In this document: in pieces, positions 26,360 to 33,095 of the stretch
Position numbering within the stretch: position 1 is the first letter of the stretch
Layout: the number at the start of each line of letters is the position of its first letter
Origin: JBGTLA01 sp041744375
GTDB taxonomy: Bacteria; Actinomycetota; Acidimicrobiia; Spongiisociales; ZC4RG35
Direction: 5' to 3'
DNA length: 64,000 nt
Assembly (NCBI GenBank): GCA_041744375.1
Contig: JBGTLA010000049.1
Location: 11,259-75,258, forward strand
Position numbers and translations under genes: made by a program
Notes under the pieces: generated by a model
Seen by the model: the letters and a program-made list of their open reading frames with translations, nothing else
Told to the model about the DNA's origin: nothing
Databases searched by the model: none

Positions 26360-27505
26360 TTACAGCTCCGACCAACGGTCGCCTTCGGCCAGGTCGATGA
26401 CCGTCCACGCCATTCCCAGGGCCCCGTCGAATATGGCACGATCGCCGTCAGCAGTGATGGTGTGGGCGGCGAACTCCTTTTGGTGGTTGACGGCCGGCCG
26501 GCAATTGATCCCGAGCATCGGATGGATCGTGGGCACTAGCTTGGACACGTTGCCCATGTCGGTCGATCCGGCCTGGGAAGAGGGCAGGGCGTCACCGCGC
26601 ATCATGGGCCTACCCAGTGCGGCCGAGTTTGCCTCGAAGACATCGACCAGGACTGGGTTGGAGATCATCTCGTCGTAGACATGGCCGACGTGCTCGACTT
26701 CGACCGTGCAACCCGTGGCCGTGGCGGCGGCCTCGAAACAGGCCAGCACCCTTGGCAGTAACTCGTCGAGCCGTTGGCGATGTTCCGCTCGCACGTACCA
26801 AGAAGATCGGGTGTAGTCGGGCACGATGTTGGGAGCCTCGCCGCCCTCGGCGATTATCCCGTGGATCTTGTCGTTGGAGTAGATGTGCTGACGGAGGGTG
26901 GATGTGTTCACGTAGGCCTGTACGGCCGCGTCGAGAGCGTTGATGCCCTGCTGGGGGTAGGCGGAGGCGTGGGCGGTCTTGCCGTGGTAGTGCACGTCGA
27001 GGTGGGCGACGGCGATGACGCGTGGGTCGACCACATCGGAGGGGGAGGGGTGGACCATCATGGCGGCGGCAACTCCTTCGAATGCGCCGGCTTCGATGAG
27101 ATCGATCTTGCCACCAAAATTCTCCTCGGCGGGAGTTCCCAACACGGTGATCCTGATCCCCAGTTCCTCCGCCAATGGAGCCAGAGCGTGCCCGGCTCCG
27201 ATCGCCGAGGTGGCGATGATGTTGTGGCCGCAGGCGTGACCCACGCCCGGAAGAGCGTCGTACTCGGCGCAGATGACAACCTGAGGTCCGCTGGTGCCCG
27301 CCCGGGCGGCGAAGGCGGTTTCGAGACCATAGGCGGGGTACTCGACGTCGAAGCCCGACTCGCCGAGGAACGTTGCGAGGCGGGCGGAACTCTCGAACTC
27401 GTGGTAGGCCAGCTCAGGGTTGTCGTACATCCACCGGCTCATGTCCCGCAGGCGACTCTCCACGGCCTCGAGGCGGTTGCGCGCCGCTTGTTTCGTGTCG
27501 GACAT
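26360..27505 (-). CDS. M20D family amidohydrolase (AbgB/IAA-hydrolase type)
   Basis: Metal-dependent amidohydrolase of 381 residues. Typical marks are the substrate-proximal DNPELAYHEFESS, the metal motif VGHACGHNI, the catalytic glutamates in GTPAEENFGGK, and the dimerisation-domain motif GKTAHASAYPQQGINALDA. Relatives split aminobenzoyl-glutamate, indole-acetyl amino acids or N-acyl amino acids. The substrate cannot be read from sequence. It faces capA across a heptamer repeat and is divergent from a small lipoprotein gene. Confidence 0.82.
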   Translation of the reverse strand: MSDTKQAARNRLEAVESRLRDMSRWMYDNPELAYHEFESSARLATFLGESGFDVEYPAYGLETAFAARAGTSGPQVVICAEYDALPGVGHACGHNIIATSAIGAGHALAPLAEELGIRITVLGTPAEENFGGKIDLIEAGAFEGVAAAMMVHPSPSDVVDPRVIAVAHLDVHYHGKTAHASAYPQQGINALDAAVQAYVNTSTLRQHIYSNDKIHGIIAEGGEAPNIVPDYTRSSWYVRAEHRQRLDELLPRVLACFEAAATATGCTVEVEHVGHVYDEMISNPVLVDVFEANSAALGRPMMRGDALPSSQAGSTDMGNVSKLVPTIHPMLGINCRPAVNHQKEFAAHTITADGDRAIFDGALGMAWTVIDLAEGDRWSEL

Positions 27506-27592
27506 CGGTTCTCCTGTGGCAATACTGGTTGAGGAACGCTACCCACCCGTCACACCGTGTGTGGCCGGCACGGGGATAGATCCGCGGACCGG

Positions 27593-27598
27593 TACGAT
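27593..27598 (+). promoter_or_regulatory. Candidate -10 element for a near-leaderless transcript
   Basis: TACGAT fits the actinobacterial TANNNT -10 pattern and ends 8 bases before the GTG start at 27607. No ribosome-binding site lies between them, which suggests a leaderless or nearly leaderless mRNA. Confidence 0.35.
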
Positions 27599-27606
27599 CA
27601 TCGGTC

Positions 27607-28149
27607 GTGCGTGTCTTGTTGGCGGTGGCGACGGTGTGTGCAGCCTGCTCGGTCGGGACTTCGAGCCCCGAGACGGCGGCTCCTGCCATCACCACCCTCC
27701 CGGAAACCACTGTGACGACTGCGCCCACCACCACCACCACCACCACGACTCCGCCGTCCCCTTGCCCCCCGGCCCCCTACCGGTTCGGCTCCCTCCCCAA
27801 CCGGGTGGATGCCGTCGAGATGGACCTGGAAGAGGCGGATCCCGAGCCGGACGAGTTCACATCCATCGGTGGCACCCACACGCGCATCTGGGTCGACGGC
27901 GACGGCCTCCCCGCCATCGCCCTCGTTCGGGGGTCGCTGCCTCCCAGAGAGTTTCCCGCCGAGAGGGGTGAAGTGGACGTGGCCGGCACCAGAGGGGTGG
28001 CGGGACCCTATCCCGATGGGCGATGGGTGGTGGCATGGTTCAACGAACCGGGGGATCGCTGCGATCTCTACTCGATGGTCTTCTACCCTCCCGTGGCGCC
28101 CACCGAGGTGCAGCAGACGATCGCCGATGTCGTCAGGGTGGCGGGCTGA
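27607..28149 (+). CDS. Small putative lipoprotein of unknown function
   Basis: A 180-residue product with a short hydrophobic N-terminus followed by a Cys (LAVATVCAACS), consistent with a lipoprotein signal. A Thr/Pro-rich stretch of about 30 residues follows. The folded part (~55-180) contains DEFTSIGGTHTRIWVDGDGL and WVVAWFNEPGDRCDLYSMV, with two Cys that could form a disulfide. I do not recognise the family. It begins with GTG and has a -10-like TACGAT 8 bases upstream and no ribosome-binding site. It is divergent from the amidohydrolase and precedes soxR by 62 bp. Confidence 0.65.
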   Translation: MRVLLAVATVCAACSVGTSSPETAAPAITTLPETTVTTAPTTTTTTTTPPSPCPPAPYRFGSLPNRVDAVEMDLEEADPEPDEFTSIGGTHTRIWVDGDGLPAIALVRGSLPPREFPAERGEVDVAGTRGVAGPYPDGRWVVAWFNEPGDRCDLYSMVFYPPVAPTEVQQTIADVVRVAG

Positions 28150-28198
28150 GGGGCTCATACCGAGAGTTCAAGAAAGCTCTAGGTTGGCGCGAGTCGGG

Positions 28199-28204
28199 TA
28201 TCTT
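28199..28204 (+). promoter_or_regulatory. Candidate -10 element of a leaderless soxR transcript
   Basis: TATCTT ends 7 bases before the GTG start of soxR, the spacing expected when transcription starts at the first base of the start codon. There is no ribosome-binding site. A clear SoxR dyad was not found around it. Confidence 0.35.
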
Positions 28205-28211
28205 TCCTCGG

Positions 28212-28655
28212 GTGACAGACAAACTCTCGATTGGAGAGATCGGTCGACGAACAGGGGTGGCCCCCTCGGCTCTGCGTTTTTACGAAGCCGAGGGCTTGAT
28301 CTCCTCCACCCGGACCGAGGGAGGCCAGCGACAGTTCACCCGAGAGACGATTCGGCGCGTGTCGTTTATCCGGGTGGCCCAACAAGTCGGGCTCAGCCTG
28401 GGTGAGATTGGCGCGGCTCTCGCCTCCCTGCCGAACAGCCGCACTCCCACCGCCAAGGATTGGGAGGGGTTGTCACAGAAGTGGCGCCCCCGGCTCGACG
28501 CCCAGATCGGCATCCTCGAACGCCTCCGGGACCGCCTCGACAGCTGCATCGGATGTGGATGTCTCTCCCTCGGTACGTGTCGTCTCATGAACCCGGGGGA
28601 CGTGGTCGCCGAGCGAGGGCCCGGACCCCGCTACATCCTCGACGAACCCGCCTGA
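28212..28655 (+). CDS. soxR: Redox-sensitive MerR-family regulator SoxR
   Basis: Iron-sulfur transcription factor of 147 residues. The MerR winged helix is at residues ~5-50 (SIGEIGRRTGVAPSALRFYE), a dimerising coiled coil follows, and the [2Fe-2S] cysteines are C112, C115, C117 and C123 (CIGCGCLSLGTC), the exact SoxR pattern. It should sense redox-cycling compounds through cluster oxidation. GTG 28212 is the start. An upstream in-frame extension would overlap the preceding gene and shows no homology. In actinobacteria SoxR usually controls oxidoreductases and exporters rather than soxS. No obvious target is adjacent. Confidence 0.92.
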   Translation: MTDKLSIGEIGRRTGVAPSALRFYEAEGLISSTRTEGGQRQFTRETIRRVSFIRVAQQVGLSLGEIGAALASLPNSRTPTAKDWEGLSQKWRPRLDAQIGILERLRDRLDSCIGCGCLSLGTCRLMNPGDVVAERGPGPRYILDEPA

Positions 28656-28662
28656 GTTCCGC

Positions 28663-28711
28663 CAACCCCGGGTTGCAGACACCGCTGGGCGGTGGTTGGA
28701 ACCCGGGGTTG
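28663..28711. terminator. Nested inverted repeat between convergent genes
   Basis: An outer perfect 12-bp inverted repeat (CAACCCCGGGTT / AACCCGGGGTTG) encloses an inner 6-bp hairpin (CACCGC-tgg-GCGGTG). It lies in the 82-bp gap between the convergent soxR and stomatin genes and could act as a bidirectional transcription barrier. No T-run is present. Confidence 0.55.
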
Positions 28712-28737
28712 CGAAGAGGGGGACGCCGGGCCTCCGC

Positions 28738-29697
28738 TCAGGTCTGGCTGGGTGGTGGTGGCTGGCCAGGACGGCCGGCGCTCGTCCCGCCGGCCTCGGC
28801 CCACATCTCTCCGATGGCGGCGACACTTCCCAGCACACCGGTCGTGTCCAGCGGCAGGAAGATCTTGGTAGCCTGCCCGTCGGCCACACCCTGTAAGGCC
28901 TCCAGGTAACGAATGGCGATGAGGTCGGGGGTCGGGTCGCCCGTGTGGATCGCCGCGAAGACCCGCTCGATGGCGCGCGCTTCGCCTTCGGCGACCGTCT
29001 CCTTTTGGTAACGCTCGGCGTCGGCGACGAGCTTGATGGCATCGGCCTGGCCGTTCGCCTCCAACACTTGGGACTCCTTGACCCCTTCGGCACGGAGGAT
29101 GGCGGCGCGTTTGGAACCTTCTGCTTCGGTGACGAGTGCGCGGCGGTCGCGCTCGGCCTTCATCTGGCGGTGCATGGCATCGGTCACGTCGGCAGGCGGC
29201 TCGATCCGCTGGATCTCGACTCGCACGACCCGTACGCCCCATTTGTCGGTGGCGTCGTCGAGGATCTGGCGTAGCTTGGCGTTGATGACTTCCCGCGAGG
29301 TGAGGGCCGCATCGAGGTCGAGGTCACCGATCACGTTACGCAGGTTGGTCTGCGCCAGCTTGGTGACGGCCAGAATGAACTGCCCGACGTTGTACTTGAG
29401 CTTCACCGGGTCGGTGGCCTCGTAGTAGATGACGGCGTCCACGGTCACGGCCACGTTGTCTTTGGTGATCACCTCCTGGGGGAGAACGTCGACGACCTGC
29501 TCACGCATGTCGACCTTGATGATCCGCTTCACGAACGGAATGACCCAGCGCAGGCCGGAGTCGACGGTCTTCTCATACCTTCCCAGGAATTCGATCAGGC
29601 CTTTCTCGAACGGCCGGACCACCCGAAACCCGGTCGCTGCCACCAGGATGATGGCGGCGGCCAGGATGATGAAGAGGATGATGAATGCTTCCTGCAT
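28738..29697 (-). CDS. SPFH/band-7 domain protein (stomatin/QmcA-like)
   Basis: Membrane-anchored scaffold of 319 residues. An N-terminal helix (residues ~4-24) is followed by an SPFH domain (RVVRPFEKGLIEFLGRYEKT ... VEIQRIEPPADV) and a long Ala/Glu-rich coiled coil (MKAERDRRALVTEAEGSKRA). The C-terminus is Pro-rich. Such proteins form large rings or microdomains and often partner an NfeD protein, and exactly such a gene lies 18 bp upstream in the same operon. The function is probably membrane quality control or organisation. The direct partner is inferred from gene order. Confidence 0.88.
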   Translation of the reverse strand: MQEAFIILFIILAAAIILVAATGFRVVRPFEKGLIEFLGRYEKTVDSGLRWVIPFVKRIIKVDMREQVVDVLPQEVITKDNVAVTVDAVIYYEATDPVKLKYNVGQFILAVTKLAQTNLRNVIGDLDLDAALTSREVINAKLRQILDDATDKWGVRVVRVEIQRIEPPADVTDAMHRQMKAERDRRALVTEAEGSKRAAILRAEGVKESQVLEANGQADAIKLVADAERYQKETVAEGEARAIERVFAAIHTGDPTPDLIAIRYLEALQGVADGQATKIFLPLDTTGVLGSVAAIGEMWAEAGGTSAGRPGQPPPPSQT

Positions 29698-29715
29698 GTT
29701 TGTTGGTCTCCTTCT

Positions 29716-30519
29716 CTAGATCTCTTCTTCTGTGGTGGTGACGACCAGTCTCGCGCCTTGCACCGAGCGGACAACGATCCTGGCCCCGGGCGGGATGACG
29801 GCACCGTGCACCGATGCTGCCCGCCATTCTTCGTTGTCGATCCGGACCATGCCCGTGCCGGAGTCCGGATCGATCTCCTCGAGGACGATGCCATTGGCGC
29901 CCACCCACCGGTTGGCCCCCACGCGAGGCTGGGCGTCGTCGTCTTGGCGGTCGATGTAGCGACGCAGATAGGCCAGGGCGACGATCGACACACCGAAGAA
30001 CACCAGCCACTGGGCCAAGACGTTGACTCCTGCCCAGGCGAGGATGGCGGCCGCCGCCGCCCCGATGGCGAAGGGCAGCAGGAAAAAGCCCGCCGTGAAG
30101 ATCTCACCGATCCCCATCACGAGCGCCATGCCAGTCCACAACCACCGCCAGATCTCTTGGTCCACGGTTCCTTCTCCTTTCCCGGCGAAGGCCACGGCCA
30201 CCACGATGGCGATCGTGCCGGCGCCATAGGCCAACAACTCCCTGCGGCGGACGCGAGCCCGGTGGGTCCGTCCGCTCATGACGTCTTCCCAGCTGATGCG
30301 GCTGCTAGCCCCGGTGCGGCGCTCCGCCGCCCACGACTCGGCGAAAGCAGCCAGATCTGGCCCCACCACGACGGCGGGGTCGCGGTTGTGGCCCACGGCC
30401 TCTTCCAGGTGCCTGGTCAGTTCGATGGCCATCTCGGCCACGTCTCGGTGAGGAACCCCCGTCTCCTTCCAGTATCGAGAGCAATCGTCGATGATGCGCG
30501 TCACGCCGGTCGTCGTCAT
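29716..30519 (-). CDS. HAAS-like helical domain fused to an NfeD membrane protein
   Basis: A 267-residue protein. Residues 1 to ~65 resemble the small helical domain found in membrane proteins encoded beside PadR regulators (IIDDCSRYWKETGVPHRD, AIELTRHLEEAVGHN). After a linker come about four transmembrane helices and a C-terminal OB-fold domain (WVGANGIVLEEIDPDSGTG ... GARIVVRSVQGARLVV) of the NfeD family. ATG 30519 overlaps the padR stop as ATGA and is preferred over an upstream in-frame start inside padR. NfeD proteins pair with stomatins, matching the gene 18 bp downstream. The combination of the two domains in one chain is unusual. Confidence 0.72.
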   Translation of the reverse strand: MTTTGVTRIIDDCSRYWKETGVPHRDVAEMAIELTRHLEEAVGHNRDPAVVVGPDLAAFAESWAAERRTGASSRISWEDVMSGRTHRARVRRRELLAYGAGTIAIVVAVAFAGKGEGTVDQEIWRWLWTGMALVMGIGEIFTAGFFLLPFAIGAAAAAILAWAGVNVLAQWLVFFGVSIVALAYLRRYIDRQDDDAQPRVGANRWVGANGIVLEEIDPDSGTGMVRIDNEEWRAASVHGAVIPPGARIVVRSVQGARLVVTTTEEEI

Positions 30520-30860
30520 CTGGCGACTCCGAGGACATCCTCGACGCCATCTCTGAACCTTGTCCACTCCGAGGCCCACGCCTCGACAGCAGAGACGCCG
30601 GACGGGGTGATCCGGTAGTACTTCCGGGCGGGCCCCTCACTCGACTGAACCAGGTAGCCGTCCACCAAGCCGTTGCGCTGAAGCCGGGAGAGCAGGGGGT
30701 AGATGGAGCCCTCGCTCACCAGGGTGAGCCCGCGCTGTTCGAGCTTGCGCACCATCTCGTAGCCGTAAGAAGGCTCATCACGGATGATGGAAAGCAGACA
30801 CATGTCGAGCACTCCCTTGAGGAGTTGGGAGCCTCGATCGGGTCGCGCCCTTGCTATCAT
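30516..30860 (-). CDS. PadR-family transcriptional regulator
   Basis: Small winged-helix regulator of 114 residues. The core contains LLKGVLDMCLLSIIRDEPSY, YEMVRKLEQRGL, SEGSIYPLLSRLQRNGL and YYRITPSG, all typical of PadR. The protein is short and lacks the long C-terminal helix of larger members. It is the first gene of an operon with the HAAS-NfeD and stomatin genes, with a 4-base stop/start overlap. Its promoter appears to fire at the start codon, and a dyad next to the -35 element is a likely self-binding site. Confidence 0.9.
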   Translation of the reverse strand: MIARARPDRGSQLLKGVLDMCLLSIIRDEPSYGYEMVRKLEQRGLTLVSEGSIYPLLSRLQRNGLVDGYLVQSSEGPARKYYRITPSGVSAVEAWASEWTRFRDGVEDVLGVAR

Positions 30861-30867
30861 GCAATCA

Positions 30868-30895
30868 AGAATAGCGGGCTAAAGCCGGTAGTCAA
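30868..30895 (-). promoter_or_regulatory. padR promoter, apparently leaderless
   Basis: Read on the minus strand, TTGACT (30895-30890) and TATTCT (30873-30868) are separated by 16 bp. The ATG of padR begins 8 bases after the -10, so transcription should start at or beside the start codon. No ribosome-binding site is present. Confidence 0.6.
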
Positions 30896-30896
30896 T

Positions 30897-30909
30897 GATA
30901 CCTGGTATC
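30897..30909. promoter_or_regulatory. Dyad operator candidate upstream of padR
   Basis: GATAC-ctg-GTATC is a perfect 5-bp dyad one base upstream of the padR -35 element. The position fits autoregulation by PadR. It differs from the ATGT-N8-ACAT form described for some PadR proteins. Confidence 0.4.
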
Positions 30910-30917
30910 GGGTGAAA

Positions 30918-31352
30918 CTAGTGGTCGTTGACCTCGGACTGGACCGGCTCGAAGGTGTCGGGATCGAGTTGGTGGAGGAACATGCGACAGCGGCTGGCCT
31001 CGTCGCCCTCCCCGATCTCGGTCGCCAGGCGGGCGAGACCACCGAGGCAGCGGAGAAACCCCCGGTTGGGGGTGTGCGACCAGCGAACATACCCGGACCC
31101 CTTCCAACCGTGCTTGCGTAGCTGGTCGAGGCCGCGGTGGTACCCAACCCGGAAGTAGGCGTATGCCTCGATGGGCGGCCGTTGGGCCGACCCGGCCGCC
31201 TCGCCCAGGGTGGCCCACACGAGCGGCTCTGCCGGGTAGGCGGCGGCAACGACGGCTGGATCGTCGATAGCGAGTCGCCGCGTCAACTCCGGGTCAGGGT
31301 CGGGAAGCGTGGTCTCAGGGGGTCCGGATGCACTGAAGGAGACGTCGGTCAT
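30918..31352 (-). CDS. DUF3151 family protein
   Basis: A 144-residue protein of the actinobacterial DUF3151 family, recognised by IDDPAVVAAAYPAEPLVWATLG, EAYAYFRVGYHRGLDQLRKHG, WKGSGYVRW and PNRGFLRCLGGLARL. The function is unknown and no catalytic motif is evident. The chain looks helical and cytosolic. ATG 31352 is chosen because it overlaps the stop of a small upstream reading frame as ATGA. A start further upstream would add 14 residues. Confidence 0.8.
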   Translation of the reverse strand: MTDVSFSASGPPETTLPDPDPELTRRLAIDDPAVVAAAYPAEPLVWATLGEAAGSAQRPPIEAYAYFRVGYHRGLDQLRKHGWKGSGYVRWSHTPNRGFLRCLGGLARLATEIGEGDEASRCRMFLHQLDPDTFEPVQSEVNDH

Positions 31353-31483
31353 GGGCTCGACTCTAGGACAGTGTTGAGAATCCGTTCGAGCCATCGACGC
31401 CAGTCCTCCTCACAGGGGACTTTGCCCAGCTGTAGGTTGGGCTCCCACTGTTGTTCAACACCGTCCTTGGAGCCCACGACCAC
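31349..31483 (-). CDS. Small conserved-looking protein of 44 residues, coupled to DUF3151
   Basis: A short open frame beginning GTG 31483 encodes VEQQWEPNLQLGKVPCEEDW followed by RRWLERILNTVLESSP. Its TGA overlaps the DUF3151 ATG as ATGA, the coupling used by several neighbouring gene pairs. The composition is protein-like, with an amphipathic Trp/Arg helix and about two thirds G or C at third positions. It fills most of the gap between doxX and DUF3151. A second GTG two codons later is an alternative start. No family is recognised. Confidence 0.45.
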   Translation of the reverse strand: MVVGSKDGVEQQWEPNLQLGKVPCEEDWRRWLERILNTVLESSP

Positions 31484-31492
31484 GCCCCGAGA

Positions 31493-32119
31493 TCAGGCTA
31501 CGGTTACCCTCTCCTCGGCCGTCCGATCCCACGGCACCCCCAACTTGGGGAGGAGCCAGCGGTCGAGTCCGATCCAGCCGGCGTTGCGCCAGGCGAGGAC
31601 CAACAAGATGGCGACCAAGACCATGCCGGGGTTGACGCCGGCCGTACCTGCGAACATGAAATTGAAGTTGAGCACGGCTCCCAGGAAGGCGGCGATGCCG
31701 GTGAACATTCCCAGGATCAAGAGGATGCCGATTACGACCTCGCCGATCGCCACCAGGGGCCCGAAGAAAGTGTGGCCGGTGTCGCGCATGAACTCGAGGA
31801 AGTTGACGTACCAGCCGAACCCGACCGAGGGATGTGGCCCGGACGCTCCCTCTATGGCCCGCGCTGAGTAGCCGGCCACAGCATCGCCGACACCGGCGTC
31901 GGCGCAAGCCCGAACCCAGCCGCAGTTGCGGTCCCCTGTGATCGACAACGGGTCAGTGCCGAAGAAGTCGATGTTGCCGCCGAACACCTTCCCCCAACCA
32001 GACTGGAGCCACTCCCAGCCCAGCCACACTCTCGCCACCAGCCACAGCCACGCCGTGGTTGTCGACGCGAACAGCCAGCGTGAGACTCGGGGCTCTTCGA
32101 TCTCGATGTACTTGGCCAT
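31493..32119 (-). CDS. DoxX-family membrane protein
   Basis: Integral membrane protein of 208 residues with about four transmembrane helices. It starts with a polar segment and then LVARVWLGWEWLQSGWGKVF, the typical first helix of DoxX/TQO-small-subunit proteins. Other marks are FFGPLVAIGEVVIGILLILG and LNFNFMFAGTAGVNP. ATG 32119 has AGGAGG upstream. An earlier ATG would add 9 residues. Relatives take part in quinone-linked sulfur or redox chemistry, but the exact role is not known. The extracytoplasmic loop has two Cys that may pair. Confidence 0.82.
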   Translation of the reverse strand: MAKYIEIEEPRVSRWLFASTTTAWLWLVARVWLGWEWLQSGWGKVFGGNIDFFGTDPLSITGDRNCGWVRACADAGVGDAVAGYSARAIEGASGPHPSVGFGWYVNFLEFMRDTGHTFFGPLVAIGEVVIGILLILGMFTGIAAFLGAVLNFNFMFAGTAGVNPGMVLVAILLVLAWRNAGWIGLDRWLLPKLGVPWDRTAEERVTVA

Positions 32120-32212
32120 GCGTTCCTCCTCGCTACATGTCTCCACCGACCCTACGGGAACGGTCGATCGCCCGCTTAGGAGAAACAGCCCAATATCTTG
32201 TGACCTTTGGCC

Positions 32213-32575
32213 TCAATGCAAGCGGAGGCCATCGCGGATTTCACGCAACAGCAGGACCTCCTCCGAAGGACCTTCCGGCTCGTCCTCGGGGGGCGGGGAT
32301 CGGTGGTTGTACGCCTTGATCACCAAGAACAGCACGAGTGCCACCACGACGAAGTTGATGAGGGCACCGATGAAGGCCCCTACCGAGCCATTCTCGGCGA
32401 AGGTCCCCAAGGCGTCGAGGCGGTCGAGCCCGGGGAGCACCAGGGTGATGAGCGGGTTGATGATCCGCTCGGTGAGCACTCCAATCACGGAAGCGAAGGT
32501 GACCCCCATCACGAAGGCCACAGCCAGCTCGACGATGTTTCCCTTGTTGATGAACTCGCGAAACTCGTCGATCAT
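32213..32575 (-). CDS. mscL: Large-conductance mechanosensitive channel
   Basis: A 120-residue channel subunit that forms a pentameric pore and opens under membrane tension to release solutes after hypo-osmotic shock. The first helix (GNIVELAVAFVMGVTFASVI) is the conserved pore helix. The second helix is FIGALINFVVVALVLFLVIK, and a charged C-terminal helix follows (SEEVLLLREIRDGL). ATG 32575 has AAGGAG upstream. It complements the betaine uptake genes elsewhere in the window as an osmotic safety valve. Confidence 0.93.
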   Translation of the reverse strand: MIDEFREFINKGNIVELAVAFVMGVTFASVIGVLTERIINPLITLVLPGLDRLDALGTFAENGSVGAFIGALINFVVVALVLFLVIKAYNHRSPPPEDEPEGPSEEVLLLREIRDGLRLH

Positions 32576-32616
32576 GACGACTCCTTGCGGTCGATGACTT
32601 CGGTGCGAGGGTACCA

Positions 32617-33027
32617 ATGCTGCTCGTTCGCTATCGTCCGATCATGGATTTCGATCGTCCTGTGTTGCGGTCGGTTGACGTCGACCTCGGAGAGCTGGCC
32701 ACGGTGTCGGTGATCCTCGAGGCCGAGGGCGTCGAACATCTGGGCCAGGCCGAGGGTTCGGTCGACCCTTCGGCCCGAGCCCGAGTGGTGGGGGAAGCCA
32801 CCTTGCGCGCCCTGGAGTCGATTACCGGACCTTCTGTCCGCTTTGATCTGATAGCCGTGGGCACGTCGTCGATGGACGGTGTCACCATCGCCCTCGCTCA
32901 GGTGCGAGAGCCTTCTCGGGCGGACGTCTACGTCGGTTCGGCTCTCATTCGCCAGGGCGACACGGTGCTGGCCACCGCCCGGGCGGTACTCGACGCCCTC
33001 AACCGGAGATTGTCTCTCATCCACTGA
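32617..33027 (+). CDS. Conserved hypothetical protein, single small domain
   Basis: A 136-residue product (127 if ATG 32644 is used). It alternates strands and helices: RSVDVDLGELATVSVILEAE, EATLRALESITGP, VGTSSMDGVTIALAQVRE, VYVGSALIRQGDTVLATARA. I recall similar stretches in uncharacterised actinobacterial proteins but cannot name a family. There are no cysteines, signal peptide or membrane segment, so it is probably cytosolic. It is divergent from mscL and ends 68 bp before clpB. Confidence 0.6.
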   Translation: MLLVRYRPIMDFDRPVLRSVDVDLGELATVSVILEAEGVEHLGQAEGSVDPSARARVVGEATLRALESITGPSVRFDLIAVGTSSMDGVTIALAQVREPSRADVYVGSALIRQGDTVLATARAVLDALNRRLSLIH

Positions 33028-33055
33028 CTTGTGGAATACTCTCGTCATCAATGAA

Positions 33056-33076
33056 CTTGATATAGAAACACTCATA
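33056..33076 (+). promoter_or_regulatory. HAIR-like HspR operator upstream of clpB
   Basis: CTTGATA-N7-ACTCATA matches the HspR operator consensus CTTGAGT-N7-ACTCAAG at 10 of 14 positions with exact spacing. It overlaps a -10-like TATAGA at 33061-33066 and lies 20 bp before the clpB start, as expected for a repressor site. hspR itself is at 53478. Confidence 0.6.
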
Positions 33077-33095
33077 TTTTCTGACGAGGAGTTGA

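Noticed and set aside
28160..28200. SoxR operator dyad upstream of soxR
   Set aside because: Short pairings such as AGAG/CTCT exist, but they do not match the known CCTCAAG-type SoxR site or the 19-bp spacer promoter form.
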